Below, piece by piece: positions 32,932 through 38,232 of a DNA stretch of 38,232 nt (position 1 is the first letter of the stretch; the number at the start of each line of letters is the position of its first letter). The translations under genes were made by a program, and so were the position numbers. Under the pieces are notes generated by a model. It was not told where the DNA came from, ran no database searches, and saw only the letters and a program-made list of their open reading frames with translations. This DNA is from JAKSSE01 sp045597645 (GTDB lineage Bacteria > Bacillota > Clostridia > Lachnospirales > Lachnospiraceae), in NCBI GenBank assembly GCA_045597645.1, contig JAZLKM010000053.1, positions 1-38,232 of the forward strand, in the 5' to 3' direction.

Positions 32932-34419
32932 TTACTTAAAAGGATTCTCGGTCGGATAACGTACCCCTGCAGGCTGGTTGTAGCCGATCTCTTCTACGTC
33001 AACTCCGATGTACTTGAATACCTCGAAGAGTGCCTTTCCGTAGTGACCAAATGCTACTGCACCATGGTGCGGATAGTTGCCCTCGATAAGTACGTGTCGG
33101 TAGATACGTCCCATCTCCTTGATAGCGAATACACCGATACCACCGAATGACTTGGTAGCAACCGGAAGAACCTCACCATTTGCAATATATGCACGAAGCT
33201 TGCAATCAGCGGTAGACTGCAGACGATAGAAGGTGATATCTCCAGGAGCGATGTCTCCCTCAAGAGTACCATTGGTAACCTCGATAGGAAGGTTACGAGC
33301 CATAATCATCTGATACTTCATTGAGCAGAACGCCAGCTTCTTAGAGCAGGTATTACCGCAATGGAATCCCATGAAGGTATCCTCAAGAGTGTAATCAAAC
33401 TTGCCCTTGATGCTCTCATTGTACATATCCTTCGGTACTGAGTTGTTGATATCAAGAAGAGTAACTGCATCCTCTGATACGCATGCACCGATGAACTCTG
33501 AAAGAGCTCCGTAGATATCTACCTCGCATGATACCGGAATACCACGTCCGGTAAGACGGCTATTTACGTAGCATGGTACAAATCCAAACTGAGTCTGGAA
33601 TGCCGGCCAGCACTTACCTGCGATACATACTGACTTGCGATATCCCTTATGCTCCTCGATCCAGTCAAGAAGAGTAAGCTCATACTGAGCAAGCTTAGGA
33701 AGAACTTCTGGCTTCATGTTACCTTCGCCAAGCTCTGCCTCCATATCCTTGATAACATCCGGAATACGAGGATCATTTGCATGCTTGTTAAATGCCTCGA
33801 AAAGGTCAAGCTCTGAGTTCTCCTCGATCTCAACATCGATGTTGAACAGCTGCTTAATTGGAGCGTTGCAAGCAAGGAAGTTAAGTGGTCTCGGTCCGAA
33901 TGAAATAATCTTTAGGTCCGACAGTCCAACGACCGCTCTTGCTACCGGAATGAAATCGTGAATCATATCTGCACAATCACCAGCGTCTCCTACTGGATAC
34001 TCTGGGATATATGCCTTGATGTTGCGAAGCTTAAGGTTGTAGCTTGCGTTGAGCATACCGCAGTATGCATCTCCACGTCCCTGGATAAGGTCGCCCTGGC
34101 TCTCCTCTGCTGCTGCACAGAACATCTTAGGTCCATCAAAGTGCTTTGCAAGAAGAGTCTCAGAAATCTCAGGACCGAAGTTACCAAGATATACGCAAAG
34201 AGCATTACATCCTGCCTTCTTGATGTCCTCAAGAGCCTGAACCATATGGATCTCGCTCTCTACGATGCAGATTGGGCACTCATAGATGTCATCCATACCA
34301 TACTTTGCAGCGTATGCCTCTACAAGAGCTTTTCTACGATTAACTGAAAGGCTCTCCGGGAAGCAATCGCGGCTTACTGCTACGATACCAAGCTTAATTT
34401 TTGGAATGTTTGTAAACAT
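32932..34419 (-). CDS. L-fucose/L-arabinose isomerase-family sugar isomerase
   Basis: A 495-residue cytosolic aldose-ketose isomerase of the FucI/AraA superfamily, assigned by length, layout and motifs such as GIVAVSRDCFPESL at the N-terminus, CVYLGNFGPEISETLL, SCEVDIYGALSEFIGA near 290-310, FMGFHCGNTC and GNYPHHGAVAFGH near the C-terminus (candidate metal and substrate residues). The exact sugar is unclear: family members act on L-fucose, D-arabinose or L-arabinose. The neighbouring xylulokinase argues for a pentose such as D-arabinose or D-xylose rather than L-fucose, but that is inference. The ATG follows AAGGAGGGGG, a very strong site, and codon use suggests high expression. No aldolase for a fucose pathway is nearby. 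Confidence 0.8.
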   Translation of the reverse strand: MFTNIPKIKLGIVAVSRDCFPESLSVNRRKALVEAYAAKYGMDDIYECPICIVESEIHMVQALEDIKKAGCNALCVYLGNFGPEISETLLAKHFDGPKMFCAAAEESQGDLIQGRGDAYCGMLNASYNLKLRNIKAYIPEYPVGDAGDCADMIHDFIPVARAVVGLSDLKIISFGPRPLNFLACNAPIKQLFNIDVEIEENSELDLFEAFNKHANDPRIPDVIKDMEAELGEGNMKPEVLPKLAQYELTLLDWIEEHKGYRKSVCIAGKCWPAFQTQFGFVPCYVNSRLTGRGIPVSCEVDIYGALSEFIGACVSEDAVTLLDINNSVPKDMYNESIKGKFDYTLEDTFMGFHCGNTCSKKLAFCSMKYQMIMARNLPIEVTNGTLEGDIAPGDITFYRLQSTADCKLRAYIANGEVLPVATKSFGGIGVFAIKEMGRIYRHVLIEGNYPHHGAVAFGHYGKALFEVFKYIGVDVEEIGYNQPAGVRYPTENPFK

Positions 34420-34590
34420 TTTTCCCCCTCCTTAGGTGAATTTAACTCTGTATAATATTCTATCTTTTTGTAAAATAAATACAAGATAATTTATACACGT
34501 CAACGGTTAATATTTTTACACATACAAGCATCTATCACATTTCATTTTTTATTATTTTTAGTGCATTTTTTCGCAAGTCCTAATATCATA

Positions 34591-34619
34591 TTGCTTTTCA
34601 TTTTTTTGAGTGATATATT
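34591..34619 (+). promoter_or_regulatory. Predicted sigma-A promoter of ptb-buk
   Basis: TTGCTT (34591-34596) and TATATT (34614-34619) are 17 bases apart, with TG before the -10 (extended -10). It lies about 55 bases upstream of the ptb ATG. The rest of 34420-34590 is A+T-rich, must hold the divergent isomerase promoter, and carries an imperfect inverted repeat TATCTT/AAGATA (34461-34488) that could be a regulator site. Confidence 0.6.
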
Positions 34620-34673
34620 TTTAACAATATGTTATTTCATATGTATATGTATATCTATTAAGGAGTGTTACAA

Positions 34674-35594
34674 ATGAGCAAGAATTTTGAAGATTTGCTG
34701 TCTCAGCTCAAGAGCTGCAGCAAGAAAAAGGTGGCTGTAGCTGCTGCGCATGACGAAGCTGTACTTGAGGCTGTAAAGGCTGCCAAGGAGCGCGAAATCG
34801 CTGATGCAATTTTGGTAGGTGATGAGGCTAAGATTCGTGAAATCGCCGCATCTTTAAACATGGATTTGTCTGATACCGAGATTATCAACGAAACTGATAT
34901 CACCGAAGCTGCTCGCATAGCTGTTTCTTTGGTATCAAGTGGCAAAGCTGATATGTATATGAAGGGACTTCTCGATTCCAAGACCTTCCTAAAGAGCGTG
35001 CTTGACAAGGAAGTCGGTCTTCGCACCGGAAAAGCTCTCTCTCACGTATGCGTATTCGAGATTCCAGGCTTCGACCGCCTTCTGTTCTTAACCGACTGTG
35101 CTTTTATTCCATATCCTACTCTCGAGGATAAGGTTAACATGATTAACTACACCGTTGATGTGGCTAAGGCCTGCGGAGTAAGCATGCCTAAGGTTGCTCC
35201 TCTTGCCGCTGTTGAGGTAGTAAATCCTAAAATGCCTGTATGCGTTGAGGCTGCTGAGCTCACACGCATGAATGAAGAGGGAATCATCACCGACTGTATC
35301 GTAGACGGTCCTCTCTCACTGGATATAGCCCTTTATCCAGAAGCAGCTGAGGAAAAAGGTGCTATGGATCGCAAGGTTGCCGGAGATGCAGACATTCTTC
35401 TCTTCCCTGACCTCCACGCAGCAAACCTTGTTTATAAGGCTATCGTTCACATGGTAGAGGTTAAAAACGGATGCATACTTACCGGTGCTAAGGCTCCTGT
35501 AATCCTGACCTCTCGTTCAGATACATTTGAGACCAAGGTTAACTCTATCGCACTGGCTGCAGTTGTAGCTGAGAATCTCAAGAAGGGAGTATAA
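34674..35594 (+). CDS. ptb: Phosphate butyryltransferase
   Basis: Converts butyryl-CoA and phosphate to butyryl phosphate, the first of two final steps to butyrate. The 306-residue protein starts at the ATG at 34674, eight bases after AGGAG; a GTG three codons earlier is in frame. Family motifs are SKNFEDLLSQLKSCSKKKVA at the N-terminus, MYMKGLLDSKTFLKSVLDKE, LSHVCVFEIPGFDRLLFLTD and DGPLSLDIALYPEAAEEKG. Phosphate acetyltransferases share the fold, but the adjoining butyrate kinase decides the call. It is the first gene of a two-gene plus-strand operon, one base ahead of buk. Confidence 0.95.
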   Translation: MSKNFEDLLSQLKSCSKKKVAVAAAHDEAVLEAVKAAKEREIADAILVGDEAKIREIAASLNMDLSDTEIINETDITEAARIAVSLVSSGKADMYMKGLLDSKTFLKSVLDKEVGLRTGKALSHVCVFEIPGFDRLLFLTDCAFIPYPTLEDKVNMINYTVDVAKACGVSMPKVAPLAAVEVVNPKMPVCVEAAELTRMNEEGIITDCIVDGPLSLDIALYPEAAEEKGAMDRKVAGDADILLFPDLHAANLVYKAIVHMVEVKNGCILTGAKAPVILTSRSDTFETKVNSIALAAVVAENLKKGV

Positions 35595-35595
35595 A

Positions 35596-36666
35596 ATGGC
35601 GCTTAAGACACTTATCATCAACCCAGGCTCTACCTCAACCAAGATTGGCGTATTTGAGGATGAGACTCTCCTATTCGAGGAGACCTTAAGACACTCAACC
35701 GCTGAGCTCGCTGGTTACGAGAAAATTGTAGATCAGCTTGATTTCCGTATGAACCTCATTCTTGATTTTCTGAAGGAAAAGAATTTCGATACAAAGGAGC
35801 TTGCAGCTGTAATCGGCCGTGGTGGTCTTCTTAAGCCGATTCCGGGCGGTACCTATGCAGTAAACGAAGCTCTCCTTAATGACCTTCGCATCGGATTTCA
35901 GGGACAGCATGCCTCAAATCTTGGTGGTCTTCTGGCCAACGAGATTGCTACACCTCTTGGCATCCCGGCATTCATTGTTGACCCTGTAGTTGTAGATGAG
36001 CTTGACCCGGTTGCAAGACTTTCAGGTCATCCGCTCTTCCCTCGTATATCTATCTTCCATGCCCTCAATCAGAAGGCAGTTGCTAAAAGATATGCTAAGG
36101 AAAATGGCGTTAGCTATGACAGCTTAAATCTTATTGTATCTCACATGGGTGGTGGCGTATCTGTTGGTGCTCACAATCACGGCAAGGTAGTAGATGTAAA
36201 TAATACGCTTGATGGTGATGGCCCATTCTCTCCAGAGCGAAGCGGCTCGCTTCCTACCGGAGCACTTGTAAAGATATGCTTCAGCGGTGACTACACTCTC
36301 GCTGATGTAAAGAAAATGATTAGTGGTAACGGCGGACTAAATGCATACCTTGGCACCAACGACATGCGCGAGGTAACCAAGATGGCCTTCGAGGACGGCA
36401 ATGAGAAAGCCCTTGAAGTATTCAACGCCTTCACCTATCAGGTAGCTAAGGATATCGGCTCTATGGCAGCTGTTCTCTCTGGAAAAGTTGACCAGATTAT
36501 TCTCACAGGCGGTATCGCATACGGTCCTAAGGTAACAAGCGCTATCATTGACCGCGTAGGCTTCATTGCTCCTGTTACTGTATATCCAGGCGAGGATGAG
36601 CTTCTGGCTCTCGCTCAGGGCGGACTTAGAGTCCTTAACGGTGAGGAAAAGGCTCTCGAGTACTAA
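35596..36666 (+). CDS. buk: Butyrate kinase
   Basis: Transfers phosphate from butyryl phosphate to ADP, giving butyrate and ATP in fermentation. The 356-residue protein is a member of the acetokinase family: INPGSTSTKIGVFEDE is the N-terminal loop, GRGGLLKPIPGGTY is the butyrate-kinase motif, HMGGGVSVGAHNHGKVVDVN the phosphate/substrate site, and ILTGGIAYGPKV the adenosine site. The ATG overlaps the end of ptb by context (one base gap) and uses GGGAG in the ptb 3' end. Isobutyrate kinases are near relatives. Confidence 0.96.
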   Translation: MALKTLIINPGSTSTKIGVFEDETLLFEETLRHSTAELAGYEKIVDQLDFRMNLILDFLKEKNFDTKELAAVIGRGGLLKPIPGGTYAVNEALLNDLRIGFQGQHASNLGGLLANEIATPLGIPAFIVDPVVVDELDPVARLSGHPLFPRISIFHALNQKAVAKRYAKENGVSYDSLNLIVSHMGGGVSVGAHNHGKVVDVNNTLDGDGPFSPERSGSLPTGALVKICFSGDYTLADVKKMISGNGGLNAYLGTNDMREVTKMAFEDGNEKALEVFNAFTYQVAKDIGSMAAVLSGKVDQIILTGGIAYGPKVTSAIIDRVGFIAPVTVYPGEDELLALAQGGLRVLNGEEKALEY

Positions 36667-36699
36667 GCTACTTATCTGATTTCAAAATTGAACTTGTAA

Positions 36700-36734
36700 T
36701 AAAAAAACCGGAGTGAATTATCACTCCGGTTTTG
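36700..36734. terminator. Bidirectional terminator after buk and the DUF362 gene
   Basis: ACCGGAGTGA (36707-36716) and TCACTCCGGT (36721-36730) form a perfect 10-bp stem with the loop ATTA. On the minus strand seven or more T residues follow, a strong stop for the DUF362 gene; on the plus strand TTT follows for buk. Confidence 0.9.
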
Positions 36735-36788
36735 TATTGTGTGCTTATATAAAGTCTCAACAGATATCACTTAATACGCGTAGACACT

Positions 36789-37910
36789 TTATAGTTTAAC
36801 CAGCTCATACTGTCTTGAGCCAATGCCAATCTTCTCTGCGTGCTCGAGAGTTTCCTTCCAGCGTACATTTGGATTGGAATCCATGAAATGATCATGGTGA
36901 TGATGCCATCCATCTGAGTTAAGATTATCTGACAGCTGTGAGTTAGGCATTGGATCTGACTTAAGGCAAGCGTCAACGCAGGCCTGATCTAATGCAACCG
37001 GGTCAAATGATGCAAACATACCTATATCCGGAAGAATAGGTGCATCGTTTTCTGAGTGGCAGTCACAGTTAGGTGAGACATCCACGATAAGGCTTATATG
37101 GAAATTCTGGCGTCCATCGATTACTGCCTTAGAATACTCTGCAATCTTGCATCCCAAAATCTCATTTGCACTGTCATTAGGATTGCTGATAGCATCGAAT
37201 GCACACGCACCTATGCAGCGACCGCAGCCCTTGCAGATATCGTGGTTGATAACTGCCTTTCCGGTATCGTACGAAATAGCATCAGAACCACATTCCTTGA
37301 TGCATCTCTTGCAGTTAACACAGCGATCCGCATTAACCTCCGGCTTTCCCTGGTTATGCTGATGCATCTTGCCTGCACGGCTTCCGCATCCCATACCAAT
37401 ATTCTTAAGTGCTCCACCAAATCCAGTGCACTCATGTCCCTTAAAGTGATTTAAAGAAATAAATACGTCAGCATCCATAACTGCTCGGCCTATATAAGCC
37501 TCCTTGCAGTATTCTCCGCCGTTAATCGGAACGATGATATCATCAGTACCTCTAAGTCCGTCAGCGATGATAACATGACAGCCTGTGGTGGTCTCATTAA
37601 ATCCATTCTCCTGAGCGCAATCGAGATGCTCAAGAGCATTTTTTCTAGAGCCCGGGTATAAAGTATTACAGTCTGTCAGGAATGGCTTTCCACCGCACTC
37701 CTTTACAAGGTCAGCTACGGCCTTGGCGTAGTTCGGGCGCAGGTAAGCTACATTTCCCAGCTCCCCAAAGTGAATCTTGATTGCTACAAACTTGTTTTCC
37801 AAGTCCATAGTTGGAAGTCCTGCCGCTCTGCAGAGTCTTTTCAGTTTCTCTGGAAGGCCGATTCCGTTTGCAGTACGAAAATCTGTGTAGTAAACCTTTG
37901 ACATTGACAT
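36789..37910 (-). CDS. DUF362 protein with two 4Fe-4S motifs
   Basis: The 373-residue cytosolic protein joins a DUF362 domain (about 1-170; KVYYTDFRTANGIGLPEKL, FVAIKIHFGELGNVAYLRP, and VFISLNHFKGHECTGFGGALK) to a ferredoxin-like insert with two clusters: CVNCKRCIKECGSDAIS and CKGCGRCIGACAFDAIS at about 200-245, each a CxxCxxCxxxC motif. A His-rich C-terminus (WHHHHDHF near 340) is noticeable. DUF362 proteins are thought to be electron-transfer related; their reaction is not established. The ATG at 37910 was chosen because AAGGAGG lies seven bases upstream; a TTG further up is in frame. It lies 22 bases behind the amidase stop. Confidence 0.9.
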   Translation of the reverse strand: MSMSKVYYTDFRTANGIGLPEKLKRLCRAAGLPTMDLENKFVAIKIHFGELGNVAYLRPNYAKAVADLVKECGGKPFLTDCNTLYPGSRKNALEHLDCAQENGFNETTTGCHVIIADGLRGTDDIIVPINGGEYCKEAYIGRAVMDADVFISLNHFKGHECTGFGGALKNIGMGCGSRAGKMHQHNQGKPEVNADRCVNCKRCIKECGSDAISYDTGKAVINHDICKGCGRCIGACAFDAISNPNDSANEILGCKIAEYSKAVIDGRQNFHISLIVDVSPNCDCHSENDAPILPDIGMFASFDPVALDQACVDACLKSDPMPNSQLSDNLNSDGWHHHHDHFMDSNPNVRWKETLEHAEKIGIGSRQYELVKL

Positions 37911-37932
37911 TTCTAGTCCTCCTTGTTGATGC

Positions 37933-38232
37933 CTATCTGGCAAAATAATTGTCTATTCCGTTTGCTATACCTTCTACTATCTTCCATTGGTAATCCTCAG
38001 AGCAAAGTAGCTGATCCTCATTTGGATTACTCATATATCCCATTTCAACTATTGTAACCGGTACGCTGCACCAGTTAATACCACTCATGGTATCTGTCTC
38101 CCATATACGCTGTCTGTTGCAGCCTGTGGAAGCCACAAGCGCATCGAGAATATCTGACGCAAGAGCCTTGCTCTGCGGATACAACGCACCATTATATGGA
38201 TTAGATGAAGTCTGGCACAATGTCATCGCACC
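37933..38232 (-). CDS. N-acetylmuramoyl-L-alanine amidase, C-terminal part (cut by window edge)
   Basis: Only the last about 100 codons are present; the frame stays open past 38226 to the edge, so the start lies outside the window. The part shows the end of an amidase_3 domain: SKALASDILDALVASTGCNR, and VPVTIVEMGYMSNPNEDQLL with the catalytic Glu in VTIVEMGY. Such enzymes cleave the bond between muramic acid and the stem peptide during wall turnover or cell separation. Whether there is a signal peptide or wall-binding domain cannot be told. It is followed by the DUF362 gene. Confidence 0.88.
   Translation of the reverse strand, partial: GAMTLCQTSSNPYNGALYPQSKALASDILDALVASTGCNRQRIWETDTMSGINWCSVPVTIVEMGYMSNPNEDQLLCSEDYQWKIVEGIANGIDNYFAR

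Noticed and set aside
36750..36800. Eight-base inverted repeat TATAAAGT/ACTTTATA as a second terminator after the DUF362 gene
   Set aside because: One arm lies in the end of the coding sequence, the spacer is long and A+T-rich and no T-tract follows; the strong hairpin at 36700-36734 explains termination.

Overview
The window reads as chromosomal DNA of a butyrate-forming, low-to-moderate G+C Firmicute, most likely a Lachnospiraceae member. This rests on a single-chain clostridial PurL, a ptb-buk pair, GPH-type transport, an NspC/saccharopine-dehydrogenase-like polyamine route, strong GGAGG ribosome sites and A+T-rich intergenic promoters. The genus cannot be fixed from sequence alone. No rRNA, tRNA, CRISPR array, insertion sequence or prophage gene was seen. 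No gene-free stretch reaches 300 bases; the longest are 1-269, 10745-11017 and 34420-34673, each described below.

Layout, left to right. Bases 1-225 are unusually G+C-rich and unassigned. Then, all on the minus strand: purL with its own promoter and terminator; a secreted protein and a 79-residue protein; a TetR / GT-B-like protein / GPH transporter operon (8822 to 5310); and a chemoreceptor (10744-9056). One isolated plus-strand gene (11018-11638, DUF4867-like) is insulated by hairpins. From 28595 down to 11805 there is an almost gapless minus-strand run: lipid kinase, aldo/keto reductase, purine nucleoside phosphorylase, methylthioadenosine (MTA)/S-adenosylhomocysteine deaminase, metallo-hydrolase, membrane protein, response regulator, then the polyamine genes speA-speE-carboxyspermidine dehydrogenase-decarboxylase-aguA-aguB, then an ArsC-like protein, a membrane protein, a lipoprotein and a phosphatase-NUDIX fusion. 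Further right are lacI-malQ with a palindromic operator, a FucI-like isomerase followed by a xylulokinase, the divergent ptb-buk operon, and a minus-strand pair of a cell-wall amidase (cut by the window edge) and a DUF362 ferredoxin-like protein.

How the genes work together. The polyamine block can be read as arginine to agmatine (SpeA), agmatine to N-carbamoylputrescine (AguA), then putrescine (AguB), then spermidine by reductive condensation with aspartate semialdehyde and decarboxylation. The same block holds a SpeE-family protein with altered substrate-site motifs and no visible speD. An MTA-type deaminase and a nucleoside phosphorylase that could recycle an aminopropyl-transfer by-product lie about 4 kb upstream on the same strand. 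This combination is the most interesting system in the window. Other points of interest are the tyrosine-phosphatase/NUDIX fusion, a 40-bp decayed tandem duplication at the end of aguA, terminators that carry the next promoter or ribosome site, and the pairing of a FucI-type isomerase with a xylulokinase.
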